The position numbers were made by a program, and so were the translations under genes. From Cardiobacteriaceae bacterium (GTDB lineage Bacteria; Pseudomonadota; Gammaproteobacteria; Cardiobacteriales; Cardiobacteriaceae): a stretch of 64,000 nt of DNA. The notes beneath the pieces are model-generated. The model made no database searches, was not told the DNA's origin, and saw only the letters and a program-made list of their open reading frames with translations. Numbering within the stretch: position 1 is the stretch's first letter; the number at the start of each line of letters is the position of its first letter. Below, piece by piece: positions 1 through 9,733 of this stretch. Location: contig JAUMXB010000001.1 of assembly GCA_030529365.1 (NCBI GenBank), forward strand, positions 186,001 to 250,000, read 5' to 3'.

Positions 1-252
1 GCCTTCTCGCGCGATCAAAGCGAAAAAATCTATGTGCAGGATGTGCTGCGCGCCCGTGGCGCGGAAGTGTTTGCCTGGCTGGAAGCAGGCGCCTGCCTTT
101 ACGTCTGCGGCGACGCCAGACGCATGGCCGTCGGCGTGGATGCGGCATTGCATGAAATCGTGAGCAAACATGGTAATATGTGCGCCGCAAACGCCGCAGC
201 CTATCTAGCCAAACTGAGAAATGATAAACGCTATCGCCGCGACGTTTACTGA
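1..252 (+). CDS. cysJ: Sulfite reductase (NADPH) flavoprotein alpha subunit, C-terminal fragment
   Basis: Only the last 83 residues are in the window; the gene enters from the left edge in frame 1. The segment YVCGDARRMAVGVDAAL and the ending KRYRRDVY are typical of the NADP(H)-binding end of CysJ-type diflavin reductases. In that family this FNR-like lobe passes electrons from NADPH through FAD and FMN to the sulfite reductase hemoprotein CysI, in the cytoplasm. Another diflavin reductase of the same fold cannot be excluded because the flavodoxin domain and neighbours lie outside the window. The stop at 250-252 is followed directly by a hairpin terminator. Confidence 0.8.
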   Translation, partial: AFSRDQSEKIYVQDVLRARGAEVFAWLEAGACLYVCGDARRMAVGVDAALHEIVSKHGNMCAANAAAYLAKLRNDKRYRRDVY

Positions 253-254
253 TA

Positions 255-302
255 CCTGCGGTCATGCCGGACGCGATGTCCGGCGCTGCCCGCAGGATTT
301 TT
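255..302 (+). terminator. Rho-independent terminator after cysJ
   Basis: A nested hairpin: inner stem GCCGGAC/GTCCGGC (266-284) and outer stem CCTGCGG/CCGCAGG (255-261 and 290-296), followed by ATTTTT. It sits between the cysJ stop and the pcnB ribosome site. Confidence 0.65.
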
Positions 303-334
303 CTTTCAACCCAAGCTTATAAAGAAGGGGACGG

Positions 335-1633
335 ATGACCCAAGTTCCAAGCCAAGCCGTATATTTCGATTACGGCGTCCATGCCATATCTGAAGCCCAG
401 CTTGATCGCAACGCACTGAAAATACTCAACCAACTCACCAGCGCCGGATACGAGGCCTACCTCGTCGGCGGATGTATCCGCGACCTCCTCCTCGGCCAGA
501 CGCCGAAGGATTTCGACATCGCCACCAACGCCCGGCCGGAAGAAGTGGCAGGCCTTTTCCGCAACTGCCGCCTGATCGGCCGCCGTTTCCGCCTCGCCCA
601 CATCCATTTCGGCCGCGACATCATCGAAGTCGCCACCTTCCGTGGCGCGCCCGAGCGCGAGCGGCGCACCGATGCCGCCGGCCAGGTGCTGGAAGACAAC
701 TACTACGGCACCATGGCCGAAGACGCCGAGCGCCGCGATTTCACCATCAACGCCCTTTATTATGACGCGCGCAACGCCATGATCATCGACCACATCGGCG
801 CCATGGAAGACATCGAGCGCCGCGTCATCCGCATCATTGGCGACCCGGCCGCCCGCTACGCCGAAGACCCGGTGCGCATGCTGCGCGCCGCGCGCCTTGC
901 CGCCAAGCTCGACCTGCCGCTTGATGCCGATACAGAAGCCGCCATCGCCCCGATGCGCGAGCATTTGCGCGGCGTGCCTGCCGCCCGTCTTTTCGATGAA
1001 ACGCAGAAACTCTTCATGAGCGGGCACGGCGTGAAAAGCTTCGAAGCCATGCGCCGCTACGGCCTCTTTGCCGAGCTTTTCCCCGATGTCGCGCGCGTAC
1101 TCGAGCATCCCAACCGCGCCTTTGCCGCCTACGCCGAAAACATGATCCGCGTGGCGCTTGCCAATACCGACGCCCGCGTCGCCGAAGGCAAGCCGGTCAC
1201 CATTGCCTTCCTGTTCGCCGCCTTCCTCTGGCCGGTGTACCAGCTGCAATACCAGGGCCTGCTCAAGGAGCGCGACAACTGGCACAGCGCCATGCACGAA
1301 GCAGTGGATACCGTGCACATCGCCGCCGCTGAACGCGTCTCCATTCCCGTGCGCCTGCGCGGCATGATCCGCGAAATCTGGACGCTGCAAGCACGTTTCG
1401 AACTCGCCGGCAGCTCGGCACGCAAAGTGCGCGCCCTGCTTTCCCACCCGCGTTTCCGCGCCGCCTACGATTTCCTGCTCATTCGCGAAGCCTCGGGCGA
1501 ACCGCTCGCCGACATGACGCAATGGTGGACGCGCACCCAGGAAGAAACGGACATCGTGCCGCGCGCCAGCCATGACGCACCGCGCTCGCGCACCCCGATG
1601 CGCCGCCGCCGCTCGCGCAACCGTTCGCGTTAA
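335..1633 (+). CDS. pcnB: Poly(A) polymerase I
   Basis: 432 aa member of the class II nucleotidyltransferase/CCA-adding superfamily. It shows the head-domain signature YLVGGCIRDLLLG (residues 42-54) followed by KDFDIATNA with the metal-binding pair Asp59/Asp61, then RRDFTINALYYD and the RNA-binding segment EDPVRMLRAARLAAKL. PcnB adds 3' poly(A) tails to RNAs and promotes their decay. The C-terminus is very arginine-rich, as is usual for PcnB rather than for CCA-adding enzyme, and suits RNA binding. The length is slightly below the E. coli enzyme. The ATG at 335 has an AAGGGGA ribosome site. In many gammaproteobacteria pcnB is next to folK, and a folK gene lies 0.75 kb downstream here, with one gene in between. 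Confidence 0.93.
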   Translation: MTQVPSQAVYFDYGVHAISEAQLDRNALKILNQLTSAGYEAYLVGGCIRDLLLGQTPKDFDIATNARPEEVAGLFRNCRLIGRRFRLAHIHFGRDIIEVATFRGAPERERRTDAAGQVLEDNYYGTMAEDAERRDFTINALYYDARNAMIIDHIGAMEDIERRVIRIIGDPAARYAEDPVRMLRAARLAAKLDLPLDADTEAAIAPMREHLRGVPAARLFDETQKLFMSGHGVKSFEAMRRYGLFAELFPDVARVLEHPNRAFAAYAENMIRVALANTDARVAEGKPVTIAFLFAAFLWPVYQLQYQGLLKERDNWHSAMHEAVDTVHIAAAERVSIPVRLRGMIREIWTLQARFELAGSSARKVRALLSHPRFRAAYDFLLIREASGEPLADMTQWWTRTQEETDIVPRASHDAPRSRTPMRRRRSRNRSR

Positions 1634-1697
1634 CCTCAAACAGCCGTGGGCGGACTTCCCCGCCCGCTATCGCAAAACCAAGCGCGGCACCTCGCAG

Positions 1698-1757
1698 GGT
1701 GGGCTTCAGCCCGCCATTCAGCACACAAATCCGTAGGTCGGCCACTTTGTGGCCGAC
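1698..1757. repeat. REP-like hairpin pair
   Basis: Two adjacent palindromes in the pcnB downstream gap: GGTGGGCTTCAGCCCGCC (1698-1715) and TAGGTCGGCCA...TGGCCGAC (1734-1757). The second has the same outline as the tandem hairpins at 27.3-27.9 kb, so both belong to one dispersed repeat family. Confidence 0.7.
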
Positions 1758-1807
1758 GCTTTCAATATCGGCAAAAGTCGAAAAACCCACAATAAACCTT
1801 GCTTTAT

Positions 1808-1858
1808 AGTATTTTTTTACCGCAACAAGCGCTTCATAATGGTAAAAAATCATCATTT
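1808..1858. repeat. AAGCGCTT intergenic element, copy 1 (single core)
   Basis: Core AAGCGCTT at 1827-1834, flanked by the inverted arms TTTTTTTACC and GGTAAAAAATCATCA. It lies 40 bp upstream of the methyltransferase start, between two genes read in the same direction. Confidence 0.85.
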
Positions 1859-1898
1859 TTGATAGTTTCTTGAAAAATCACCAAACAACTTCCCCCTG

Positions 1899-2342
1899 AT
1901 GACACCCAAACTCCTCCCGCCCGTCTGGTTCGCCCTCTCTGCCTTCGTCATGTGGCTGCTGGCCAAAATTCCATTTGTCGCCCTGCCGCACGCACCGTGG
2001 CTCGCCGTTATCCTCGCCGCTGCCGGGCTTGCCATTGCCGCGATTGCCCTGCTCGCCTTTCTGCGCGCAGGCACCACCGCCGATCCGCGCGATCCCGCGC
2101 AAAGCCGCCATCTCGTCACCCACGGCATTTACCGCGTGAGCCGCAATCCCATGTATCTCGGCATGGCGCTCATCCTTGCCGCCTGGGCAATCTGGCTCGC
2201 CCATCCCTTGGCCTGGCCGGGCATTGCCGGATTCGTCTTCGCCATCACCCGCTGGCAAATCCTGCCCGAGGAACGCATCCTCGAAGGCAAATTCGGCGCC
2301 TCCTATCGCGCCTACCGCCAGCAAACACGGCGCTGGCTGTAA
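1899..2342 (+). CDS. Isoprenylcysteine carboxyl methyltransferase-like membrane protein
   Basis: 147 aa integral membrane protein of the ICMT/PEMT superfamily. Two hydrophobic helices span roughly residues 8-28 and 33-53. The SAM-binding signature follows: a basic segment, then HGIYRVSRNPMYLG, another hydrophobic hairpin (about 90-120) and the conserved EERILEGKFGASYRAY near the C-terminus. Bacterial members methylate small or lipid substrates at the membrane and mostly have no known substrate, so only the family can be named. It precedes folK by 47 bp and may be co-transcribed with it. Confidence 0.8.
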   Translation: MTPKLLPPVWFALSAFVMWLLAKIPFVALPHAPWLAVILAAAGLAIAAIALLAFLRAGTTADPRDPAQSRHLVTHGIYRVSRNPMYLGMALILAAWAIWLAHPLAWPGIAGFVFAITRWQILPEERILEGKFGASYRAYRQQTRRWL

Positions 2343-2389
2343 AGCAGCAAGCCAACAACCGCCTAAACCTCTTTCCCTATCCCGCAACC

Positions 2390-2914
2390 ATGAAAACCGC
2401 CATGCCTTCCCTTCATCGCACCTATATCGCCTTCGGCAGCAACCAGCGCGATCCGCTCGCCCAGCTGCTGCGCGCGCGCAAAACCCTCGCCCTGCACCCC
2501 GATCTCAACGAAGTCGCCGCCTCATCGCTGTATCGCACCCCGCCCTTTGGCATCGAGACGCAACCAGATTTCCTCAATGCCGTCTGCGCTTACGACACCA
2601 CACTTTCCCCGCGCTGCCTGCTCGCTGCCATCAATGCCGTGGAAGCCTCGCAAGACCGCGTGCGCGCCGAGAAAAACGGCCCGCGCACCCTCGATCTCGA
2701 TATTCTGCTTTACGATGACTGCGTGCTCCATGAAGAGCGGCTGACCATCCCGCATCCCGGCTTGCCGACGCGCGCCTTTGTGCTGGTGCCGCTTGCCGAC
2801 ATTGCTGCCGAACTCGTCATCCCTGGGGAGGACAGCGTAGCCAATCTGCTGGCGCGTGTGGATAAAGGCGGCGTCGTGCGCGAGGAACATCCGAAATGGG
2901 AAAATTTCTCATAA
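2390..2914 (+). CDS. folK: 2-amino-4-hydroxy-6-hydroxymethyldihydropteridine pyrophosphokinase
   Basis: About 174 aa. FolK transfers pyrophosphate from ATP to the pterin precursor of folate, in the cytoplasm. The family features are the opening YIAFGSNQRDP, the substrate loop SSLYRTPPFG and the diagnostic NGPRTLDLDILLYD followed by IPHPGLPTRAFVLVPL. The start may be ATG 2390 or ATG 2402; neither has a clear ribosome site. The last codons and the TAA stop (2912-2914) are supplied by an AAGCGCTT intergenic element, so the terminal residues WENFS are probably element-derived rather than ancestral FolK sequence. Confidence 0.92.
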   Translation: MKTAMPSLHRTYIAFGSNQRDPLAQLLRARKTLALHPDLNEVAASSLYRTPPFGIETQPDFLNAVCAYDTTLSPRCLLAAINAVEASQDRVRAEKNGPRTLDLDILLYDDCVLHEERLTIPHPGLPTRAFVLVPLADIAAELVIPGEDSVANLLARVDKGGVVREEHPKWENFS

Positions 2915-2978
2915 TAAGCGCTTCATGTTGAGAAAATATTTCGCAACAAGCGCCTTAATATGGTAAAAAAATACTATT
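2897..2978. repeat. AAGCGCTT intergenic element, copy 2 (two cores)
   Basis: Cores at 2916-2923 (AAGCGCTT) and 2948-2956 (AAGCGCCTT, one extra C), start to start 32 bp. The left arm GGGAAAATTTCTCA overlaps the 3' end of folK and the right arm is GGTAAAAAAATACTATTTT. It lies between convergent genes. Confidence 0.9.
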
Positions 2979-3062
2979 TTAAGGCAAATTATGGAATCAT
3001 GAATTGGCAAGCCGGTTTATGCTTTGGCAGACATTGGTCTGCGCGTCTGCATGACATACCGT

Positions 3063-4577
3063 TCAGCGCAACACTTCCTGCCAGTCCCGCTCAAAATAGC
3101 TGACCAGAATCTGGGTGTTCAAATAGTTGGGTTCCACCTCGCGCCGCGCCATGTCCGGCGGGAAATGAAACATTTCCGCGGCGGTGCGGCCATCGAGAAA
3201 ACGGGTAGGCACAGCAAATTGCGTTGGCACGGCAAAACCGGCCTCGTGCGCCGCGAGCACGAATCCCCATTCGCCGAACGACGGTACATAGGCATGATAC
3301 GGTGCGGTCTGCAAGCCCGCCGCTTCCAGGGTCGCCACTACCGACCAGAAGGCATTGGGCGCGAAATACGGCGATGTGGACTGCACCACGATTTTGCCGC
3401 CCGGCGCCAGATGCCGCGCCACCAGGCGGTACATCGGCACGGAATAGAGCTTGCCCAGCGAAAAATTTGAAGGATCGGGCAAATCGACAATGATCACGTC
3501 AAACTGCGCCGCGTTTTCCTCCAGCCATTTGCCGGCATCGGCATTGACCACCTGCACTTTCGCGTGCGACAGCGCATCGCCATTCAGGCGGCGCAAGGTG
3601 GCGGAAGTGCGGAAGGTGCGCGTCATTTCCGGGTCGAGATCGACCAGCACCACCTGCCGCACTCCCTCATACTTCAGCACTTCGCGCGCGGCCAGCCCGT
3701 CGCCGCCGCCCAGGATCAGCACCTGTTCGTGCCGCGCCGCCATTTCCATCGCCGGCAGCACCAGCGCCTCGTGATAGCGCGCCTCGTCGCGCGAGGAAAA
3801 TTGCAGGTTGCCGTTGATATAAAGGCGGGTATCGTCCTTCCATTGCGTCACCACCAGGCGCTGGTAGGGCGAATGGCTGGCATAGACGACAGGATCGCCG
3901 AAATAGCTCTGCTCGGCGCGGAAAGTGATGTGGTTGGCATAGACAAACGCCATCGCCAGAACACCCAGCACCAGCGTGCCGCGCCACTGGATGGCGTGAT
4001 AACGCGGCAGCTGCGCGCGGAATACCCGCGCCGTGAGCACCGCCACGGCCGCATTGAGCAGGCCAAAGAGCAGCGCCGAACGCGCCATGCCCAGATGCGG
4101 CGCGAGCACCAGCGGGAAAAGCAGGGAAACCGCGAGCGCCCCGAGATAATCAAAAGTGAGCACCCGCGCCACCAGCTCCTTGAAATCCGCCTGCTGCTGG
4201 TTCAAGACCCGCATCACCAGCGGAATCTCCATGCCCACAATCGTGCCGACAATCAGCACCAGGCCATAGAGCATCGTGCGAAACGGCGCTGCGGAAAAAC
4301 CGAAGGCCACGAACAGAAACAGCGCTGACAGCCCGCCCACGATGCCCACCAGCAGCTCGATCTCGATAAAGCGCGCGAGCGCGTCTTCATCCCTGATATA
4401 GCGCGTCAAATGCGCGCCGATGCCCATGGCAAAGAGATACAGCCCGATGATGGACGAAAACTGCAAAATGCTGTCGCCCAGAAGATAACTCGCAAGCGCT
4501 GCCATGATCAGCTCATAGGCAAGGCCGCAGCTCGCGACGACGAAAACGGAAATGATCAGGGTGCGGTTGAGTTTCAT
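3063..4577 (-). CDS. Membrane-anchored spermidine synthase-like aminopropyltransferase
   Basis: 504 aa. The first ~215 residues are hydrophobic, with about six to seven membrane helices. The rest is a Rossmann-fold spermidine-synthase domain: YQRLVVTQW, LQFSSRDEARYHEALV, the SAM-binding loop LILGGGDG (residues 287-294), VVLVDLDPEM and IIVDLPDPSN. The aspartate-containing DLPDP corresponds to the catalytic DxxDP of aminopropyltransferases. Membrane-fused SpeE homologues occur in many bacteria, but substrates and products are poorly known. Production of spermidine is therefore a family-based guess. No speD or speA gene is nearby. ATG 4577 starts a typical membrane-anchor sequence MKLNRTLIISVFVVAS. 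Confidence 0.85.
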   Translation of the reverse strand: MKLNRTLIISVFVVASCGLAYELIMAALASYLLGDSILQFSSIIGLYLFAMGIGAHLTRYIRDEDALARFIEIELLVGIVGGLSALFLFVAFGFSAAPFRTMLYGLVLIVGTIVGMEIPLVMRVLNQQQADFKELVARVLTFDYLGALAVSLLFPLVLAPHLGMARSALLFGLLNAAVAVLTARVFRAQLPRYHAIQWRGTLVLGVLAMAFVYANHITFRAEQSYFGDPVVYASHSPYQRLVVTQWKDDTRLYINGNLQFSSRDEARYHEALVLPAMEMAARHEQVLILGGGDGLAAREVLKYEGVRQVVLVDLDPEMTRTFRTSATLRRLNGDALSHAKVQVVNADAGKWLEENAAQFDVIIVDLPDPSNFSLGKLYSVPMYRLVARHLAPGGKIVVQSTSPYFAPNAFWSVVATLEAAGLQTAPYHAYVPSFGEWGFVLAAHEAGFAVPTQFAVPTRFLDGRTAAEMFHFPPDMARREVEPNYLNTQILVSYFERDWQEVLR

Positions 4578-4841
4578 GGCAAATACGGCAAGGGAACGCG
4601 CGGATTATAGCGCCATCCGCAGACGTACCGTTTTTTGCGAAGCGCGTTCGCGTCCTGGCACCGGCTTGCGCAATGCAGGGAAAAGCAATGCCGGCACTGC
4701 AAATTCACGTAAAAGGTCAGGTAACCATGCCCCTTGCCCGCACGGCAGGAATACTGGCGACAGCATCGAAATCCGTGTCCGCCGGCGGCACTCGCGGAGG
4801 CCCGCGGCACGGTGGCAAATATCATCCATTTTTATCTAAAA

Positions 4842-4892
4842 AATAATATCTTTTTATCACGCAAAGCGCTTATTAATGGTAAAAAAACATTT
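4842..4892. repeat. AAGCGCTT intergenic element, copy 3 (single core)
   Basis: Core at 4864-4871 with arms CTTTTTATCAC and GGTAAAAAAACAT. It lies between two minus-strand genes, 20 bp past the stop of the small protein at 4913-5149. The remainder of the 4578-4841 gap shows no gene; it presumably carries the promoter of the 3063-4577 gene. Confidence 0.85.
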
Positions 4893-4912
4893 ATTTCTTG
4901 CTATTTTTTGAA

Positions 4913-5149
4913 TCAAATATTTCGCACCCTGCGCCATTCCGCTTGCAGGAGATGCAGGCGGCGGCGGTATTCCGTTTCATCAAACTGATGATTGGCGTAG
5001 GCGATTTCCAGATTGGCCTTGGCCTGTTCATAGCGCTCGTCTATTTCGCGGACAAGACGCTGCCGCTCCTTCAGGCGCTGCACCTGCTGCCAGTTGCGCG
5101 CCAGCGCCCAGAGCGCGGCAATCAGCGCGAGGCCGAGCAGATATTTCAT
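4913..5149 (-). CDS. Small membrane-anchored coiled-coil protein of unknown function
   Basis: 78 aa. One N-terminal hydrophobic helix (about residues 2-16, [15 protein letters not shown]) is followed by a charged, heptad-like helical region rich in Glu, Arg and Gln (about 20-75). Its ATG overlaps the cdd stop codon as ATGA (5146-5149), so translation is coupled to cytidine deaminase. The architecture, one anchor plus a cytoplasmic coiled coil, resembles many small uncharacterised inner-membrane proteins. I do not recognise a family, and no role in nucleoside metabolism can be read from the sequence. Confidence 0.6.
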   Translation of the reverse strand: MKYLLGLALIAALWALARNWQQVQRLKERQRLVREIDERYEQAKANLEIAYANHQFDETEYRRRLHLLQAEWRRVRNI

Positions 5150-5955
5150 GCTGCCATCTCCGCCGCACAAATGCGCAGCGGCGCATCCGTCAGCGACTGC
5201 CACAGGGTTTGCGTCTGCCATTCATGGCCTTGCCCCGGCACGCACACCAGCACGCCTTCCGCGATATCCCGCGCGCTGGCGCCATGGAGATGCACCAGGT
5301 TCAGCGCGCATTGCAGGGCCGGCAGGCTGGGATTGTAGGCGGCATTTTCCGCATAGCGCCCGGCAAACGTGCGTCCGTCGCGCAGGCGCAAAGCCAGCCC
5401 TGCCCATGCCCGCGAATAGGGCGCGTGGCTGCACTCGGCGGCATCCAGCGCCAGTTGCGCCAGCGCGTCATCTTCGCGAATGGCCAGCGCCTGGCGGGAC
5501 GGATGCAGGAGCCCGGCTTCAATGCCGAGATCGGCAGGGCCGAAACGCCCGGGCAGATAATCGGCAAACGGCATGTTGCGCGAATGCGGCAGATGCACGT
5601 GCAAGTCTCCGGCATCGTGCAGTTCGCTCATGAACTGGCGGCAATGGCCGCAAGGCGCGTGCGTGACCACCATGTGCATGAGCCGCGTCGCACCGGCCAT
5701 CCAGGCATGGGCAATGGCGCTCTGCTCGGCATGCACGGTCTGCGCCAGCGGCATCCCGGCAAATTCCTGATTGGCGCCGAAAAAGGCGTTGCCGCGATCA
5801 TCGATGGCCACCGCGCCAACGTAAAACTTCGATACCGGCGCCACGGCAAGGGACGCCGCTTCCGGCAGCAAGGTGCAAGCCGCTGCAATGATGTCGTTTT
5901 CGTGTTCGCGGGCAAGCACTTGCAAGGCTGCCGCATCCACGCGGATTCGTGTCAT
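5146..5955 (-). CDS. cdd: Cytidine deaminase (long, dimeric type)
   Basis: 269 aa from the ATG at 5955, which has GGAG six bases upstream; two in-frame ATGs further upstream (5979, 5985) lack such a site. The enzyme hydrolyses cytidine and deoxycytidine to the uridine forms. The zinc site is visible as TVHAEQSA (His75-Ala-Glu77, with Glu77 the proton shuttle) and APCGHCRQF (Cys102, Cys105). The length and a second degenerate deaminase-like half match the E. coli dimeric enzyme rather than the short tetrameric one. It is transcribed away from nupC-deoC-deoA over a 75-bp shared promoter region, giving a pyrimidine nucleoside salvage cluster. Confidence 0.95.
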   Translation of the reverse strand: MTRIRVDAAALQVLAREHENDIIAAACTLLPEAASLAVAPVSKFYVGAVAIDDRGNAFFGANQEFAGMPLAQTVHAEQSAIAHAWMAGATRLMHMVVTHAPCGHCRQFMSELHDAGDLHVHLPHSRNMPFADYLPGRFGPADLGIEAGLLHPSRQALAIREDDALAQLALDAAECSHAPYSRAWAGLALRLRDGRTFAGRYAENAAYNPSLPALQCALNLVHLHGASARDIAEGVLVCVPGQGHEWQTQTLWQSLTDAPLRICAAEMAA

Positions 5956-6030
5956 TTTCTGCTCCGTGGTGTCATTCATGGCCATTATGTCATAAACTAC
6001 GCCGACTTTATTTCACCGGGAGTCCCCGTC

Positions 6031-7320
6031 ATGACGATTCTTATCAGCCTTCTCGGCATGGTCGTTTTGCTCGCCATTGCCGTACTCTTTTCCAAAAACC
6101 GCCGTGCCATCAGCATGCGTACCGTGGGTTTGGCCTTTGGCCTGCAATTTGGTATCGGCGCGCTCATCCTCTATTTCCCGCCGGGACGCAAGGCGCTGGA
6201 AGCCCTTTCCAACGGCGTCGCCTATGTCATCAACTATGGCATGGAAGGCATCCAGTTCCTGCTGGGCGGCCTCGTCGGCGACAAGATGTTCGAAGTGTTC
6301 GGCGGCGGCGGCTTCGTCTTTGCCTTCCGCGTGCTGCCGCTCATCATCTTCTTTTCCTCGCTGATTGCCGTGCTCTATTACCTTGGCATCATGCAATGGG
6401 TCATCCGCATCCTGGGCGGCGCGCTGCACAAGCTGCTCGGCACCTCGCGCGCCGAATCCATGTCAGCTGCGGCCAACATTTTCGTCGGGCAAACCGAAGC
6501 GCCGCTCATCGTCAAACCCTTCATCAAGAACATGACGCAATCCGAGCTTTTCGCCATCATGTGCGGCGGTCTGGCATCCATCGCCGGATCGGTCATGGGC
6601 GGCCTTGCCGGCATGGGCATTCCCCTGCCTTACCTCATCGCCGCGTCTTTCATGGCAGCGCCGGGTGGTCTCCTCTTTGCCAAGCTCATCATCCCGGAAA
6701 CGGAAAAAGCACTCAGCAATGAAGTAATGGCCGTTGATTTCAGCGACGAAAGCGAAGAAGCGCCTGCCAACGTTATCGACGCGGCCGCGCGCGGCGCCAG
6801 CACCGGCATGCAGCTTGCCATCAACGTTGGCGCCATGCTGCTTGCCTTCATCGGCCTGATTGCCCTCATCAACGGTATTCTCGGCGGCATCGGCGGCTGG
6901 TTCGGCCAGGGCGATCTCACCCTTGCGAAAATCTTTGGTTATCTGTTCGCGCCGCTTGCCTGGATCATCGGTGCGCCGTGGTCGGAAGCGCAGGTTGCCG
7001 GTTCCTTCATCGGCCAGAAACTCGCCATCAACGAGTTCTACGCCTACGCTGAATACGCCAATTACCTGAAAGAATTCGTGACTTCCGGCGCAGCCGCCCT
7101 GTCGCCGAAAACCCAGGCCATCATTGCCTTTGCGCTGTGCGGCTTTGCCAATTTCTCCTCCATCGCCATTCTCGTCGGTGGCCTGTCCATCATGGCGCCG
7201 AACCGCCGCAAGGATGTCGCCCGTCTTGCTTTCTACGCCCTGCTGGCCGGCACACTGTCCAATCTGATGTCAGCCACCATTGCCGGCCTCTTTATCGATC
7301 TTTCCGGTATGGCTGCCTAA
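6031..7320 (+). CDS. nupC: Concentrative nucleoside transporter (NupC/CNT family)
   Basis: 429 aa polytopic inner-membrane protein. Family landmarks are the gate domain [27 protein letters not shown], quoted here in shorter pieces as [16 protein letters not shown], the substrate loop [16 protein letters not shown] and the late motif [20 protein letters not shown] proteins import nucleosides with a proton or sodium gradient. The ATG at 6031 has GGGAG eight bases upstream. It is the first gene of the nupC-deoC-deoA run (18 bp to deoC), so it brings in the substrates that DeoA and DeoC then break down. Confidence 0.93.
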   Translation: MTILISLLGMVVLLAIAVLFSKNRRAISMRTVGLAFGLQFGIGALILYFPPGRKALEALSNGVAYVINYGMEGIQFLLGGLVGDKMFEVFGGGGFVFAFRVLPLIIFFSSLIAVLYYLGIMQWVIRILGGALHKLLGTSRAESMSAAANIFVGQTEAPLIVKPFIKNMTQSELFAIMCGGLASIAGSVMGGLAGMGIPLPYLIAASFMAAPGGLLFAKLIIPETEKALSNEVMAVDFSDESEEAPANVIDAAARGASTGMQLAINVGAMLLAFIGLIALINGILGGIGGWFGQGDLTLAKIFGYLFAPLAWIIGAPWSEAQVAGSFIGQKLAINEFYAYAEYANYLKEFVTSGAAALSPKTQAIIAFALCGFANFSSIAILVGGLSIMAPNRRKDVARLAFYALLAGTLSNLMSATIAGLFIDLSGMAA

Positions 7321-7338
7321 TTTTCAAATGGATTTTTT

Positions 7339-8100
7339 ATGACTTCTCCTGTCAAGAAACTTATCCCGCTCATTGATCTCACCTCCCTGAACGTCACGGA
7401 CGACGAAGCCAGCATTGCCGGTTTCGTGCACAGCGCCGTCACGCCCTTTGGACGCGTGGCCGCCGTGTGCATCTATCCGCAATTCGTGCGCCTCGCGCGT
7501 GAGGAACTCAATGCCAACGACGGCAAGAACATTGCCGTCGCCACCGTGGTCAACTTCCCGGAAGGCAGGCAGAACCGCGAAACCGTGCTCAAGGAAACGG
7601 GCAAAGCGCTTGAAGATGGCGCCAGCGAAATCGATCTCGTCCTTCCCTATCACGCGCTGCTCGATGATGATCTGGAAACGCCCGCCAAGATGGTCAATGC
7701 CGTCAGCGCCCTTTGCGTTGCAAACCAGGCCAGGCTGAAAGTCATCATCGAAAGCGGCGCGCTGGAAAGCGCAGAAAAAATCCGCGAAGCCAGCATCATC
7801 TGCATCGACAACGGCGCGGATTTCATCAAGACCTCTACCGGCAAAATCAAGATCGGCGCCACGCCGGAAGCCGTTGCCACCATTCTCGACACCATCCTCG
7901 CCCATGGCGTGAAAGAAACGGTCGGCCTCAAGATTTCCGGCGGCGTGCGCCAGCTGGAAGACCTGCCGCCCTACCTCGATCTTGTCAGCCGCAAGATGGG
8001 CGAAGCCTGGCTGCATCCGCAGCATTTCCGCATCGGCGCTTCTGCCCTGCTGAAAAGCATCATCAACGAACTTGGCATGCAAACCGGAGACCCGGCTTAA
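7339..8100 (+). CDS. deoC: Deoxyribose-phosphate aldolase
   Basis: 253 aa, length as in E. coli-type DeoC. It cleaves 2-deoxyribose 5-phosphate to glyceraldehyde 3-phosphate and acetaldehyde by a Schiff-base mechanism. Seen in the sequence are LIDLTSL, VVNFPEG, the aspartate-containing [17 protein letters not shown] and the Schiff-base motif FIKTSTGK with Lys164 as the expected nucleophile, followed by GLKISGGVR. It lies between nupC (18 bp upstream) and deoA (10 bp downstream) in one transcription unit. Confidence 0.96.
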   Translation: MTSPVKKLIPLIDLTSLNVTDDEASIAGFVHSAVTPFGRVAAVCIYPQFVRLAREELNANDGKNIAVATVVNFPEGRQNRETVLKETGKALEDGASEIDLVLPYHALLDDDLETPAKMVNAVSALCVANQARLKVIIESGALESAEKIREASIICIDNGADFIKTSTGKIKIGATPEAVATILDTILAHGVKETVGLKISGGVRQLEDLPPYLDLVSRKMGEAWLHPQHFRIGASALLKSIINELGMQTGDPA

Positions 8101-8110
8101 GGAGCAACAC

Positions 8111-9433
8111 ATGGCCATCCTCACCCAGGAAATCATCCGCAAGAAACGCGACGGCGGCATTCTCACCCGCGAAGAAATCGACAGCTTCATCCAGGGCGTC
8201 ACCGCCGATACGGTCAGCGAAGCGCAAATCGCCGCGCTTGCCATGGCAATCTTCTTCCGCGATCTCAATCTCGAAGAGCGCACCCATCTGACCCTCGCCA
8301 TGCGCGATTCCGGCGATACCCTGGCATGGGACGGCCTTGATCTCAACGGCCCGGTGCTCGACAAGCACTCCACCGGCGGTGTTGGCGATGTCGTCTCCCT
8401 CATGCTGGCGCCGATGGTGGCCGCCTGTGGCGGCTATCTGCCGATGATTTCCGGGCGCGGCCTTGGCCACACCGGCGGCACGCTCGACAAACTCGAATCC
8501 ATTCCCGGCTTCGGCATGTACCCGGGCACGGAAGAACTGCGCCGCATCGTGAAAAACGTCGGCTGCGCCATCATCGGCCAGACCGGCAGCCTTGCGCCTG
8601 CCGACCGCCGCATCTACGCCACCCGCGACGTCACCGCCACGGTCGAATCGCTCTCGCTCATCACCGCTTCCATCCTCTCGAAAAAACTCGCCGAAGGGCT
8701 GGACAGCCTGGTGATGGACGTCAAGGTCGGCAACGGCGCCTTCATGCCCACCTACGACATGTCGAAAGCGCTTGCCCGCTCCATCGTGGACGTTGCCAAC
8801 CACGCCGGCTGCAAAACCACCGCCCTTCTCACCGACATGAACGAAGTGCTGGCATCGAGCGCCGGCAATGCCGTGGAAGTCGCGGAAGCCGTGCGTTTCC
8901 TGCGCAATGAAGACGTCAACCCGCGTCTCAAGGAAGTCACCATGGCGCTTTGCGCCGAACTGCTCGTTTCCGGCAAGCTCGCCGCCAACCGCGAAGAAGC
9001 GCGGCAGAAACTGCAAACCGTGCTCGACAACGGCCGCGCCGCCGAGCGCTTCGACCACATGGTCATCGCCCAGGGCGGGCCCGACAACTTCTGCGCCACC
9101 TACCGCCAGCATCTGCCGCGCGCCAAAGTGGTGAAACCCCTTCTCGCCCCGCACGCCGGCATCATCAACCATGTCGATACCCGCTCGGTGGGCATTGCCG
9201 TCATCAACCTCGGCGGCGGTCGCCGCATCTCCAGCGACAAGATCGATCACAGCGTCGGCTTTGACGGCATCCTCGACCTTGGCGCGCGCGTGGACAGCCA
9301 CACTCCCATCGCCACCATCCATGCCGCAAACGAAGAAGCCTGGCAACGCGCCGCGCAGGATTATCTTGCCGCCATCCGCATCGGCGACGAAATGCCGGCA
9401 AAAACCCCCTGCGTTTACGAAACCATCGACTGA
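8111..9433 (+). CDS. deoA: Thymidine phosphorylase
   Basis: 440 aa, the same length as the E. coli enzyme. It phosphorolyses thymidine and deoxyuridine to the free base and 2-deoxyribose 1-phosphate, whose 5-phosphate isomer feeds DeoC. Signatures are the family stretch [10 protein letters not shown] and [16 protein letters not shown], then the pyrimidine-binding region [16 protein letters not shown]. The chosen ATG has GGAG eight bases upstream (8101-8104); an in-frame ATG at 8072 would overlap deoC and lacks support. No deoB or deoD follows; a terminator is found 45 bp downstream. Confidence 0.96.
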   Translation: MAILTQEIIRKKRDGGILTREEIDSFIQGVTADTVSEAQIAALAMAIFFRDLNLEERTHLTLAMRDSGDTLAWDGLDLNGPVLDKHSTGGVGDVVSLMLAPMVAACGGYLPMISGRGLGHTGGTLDKLESIPGFGMYPGTEELRRIVKNVGCAIIGQTGSLAPADRRIYATRDVTATVESLSLITASILSKKLAEGLDSLVMDVKVGNGAFMPTYDMSKALARSIVDVANHAGCKTTALLTDMNEVLASSAGNAVEVAEAVRFLRNEDVNPRLKEVTMALCAELLVSGKLAANREEARQKLQTVLDNGRAAERFDHMVIAQGGPDNFCATYRQHLPRAKVVKPLLAPHAGIINHVDTRSVGIAVINLGGGRRISSDKIDHSVGFDGILDLGARVDSHTPIATIHAANEEAWQRAAQDYLAAIRIGDEMPAKTPCVYETID

Positions 9434-9477
9434 TACGCCAAATCCGCGCGGCATTGCCCGCAACGGTCAGACAGCAC

Positions 9478-9506
9478 GGGGCGGCGATCCGCCCCATAGT
9501 TTTTTG
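9478..9506 (+). terminator. Terminator of the nupC-deoC-deoA operon
   Basis: Perfect stem GGGGCG/CGCCCC (9478-9495) followed by ATAG and a T6 run. Confidence 0.75.
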
Positions 9507-9617
9507 TATGACAGCCATATTCAACCATCAGACACCGGCAGCGTGCGCTTTCACCCGCCAAAAATCTTGCGGACTAATGCACTGTCGTAAAATCTTTTAT
9601 ATTCATAAAATTGGAAA

Positions 9618-9702
9618 AATAGTGAATTTTTACCATAAATAAGCGCTTATCATGAGAAAATTTCTCACGGAAAGCGCTTCTTTATGAGAAAAAATACCAC
9701 TC
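9618..9702. repeat. AAGCGCTT intergenic element, copy 4 (two cores)
   Basis: Cores 9641-9648 and 9672-9679, 31 bp apart, with linker GAGAAAATTTCTC. The left arm is TTTTTACCA and the right arm GAGAAAAAATACCACT. It lies 30 bp upstream of the TPR gene. Confidence 0.9.
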
Positions 9703-9733
9703 ACCCAAAAACATTTTTCATACAGGAATCCCC

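Noticed and set aside
1952-2389. Upstream extension of the folK frame
   Set aside because: It overlaps the methyltransferase gene in another frame and is Arg/Pro-rich shadow sequence; FolK similarity starts near 2402.
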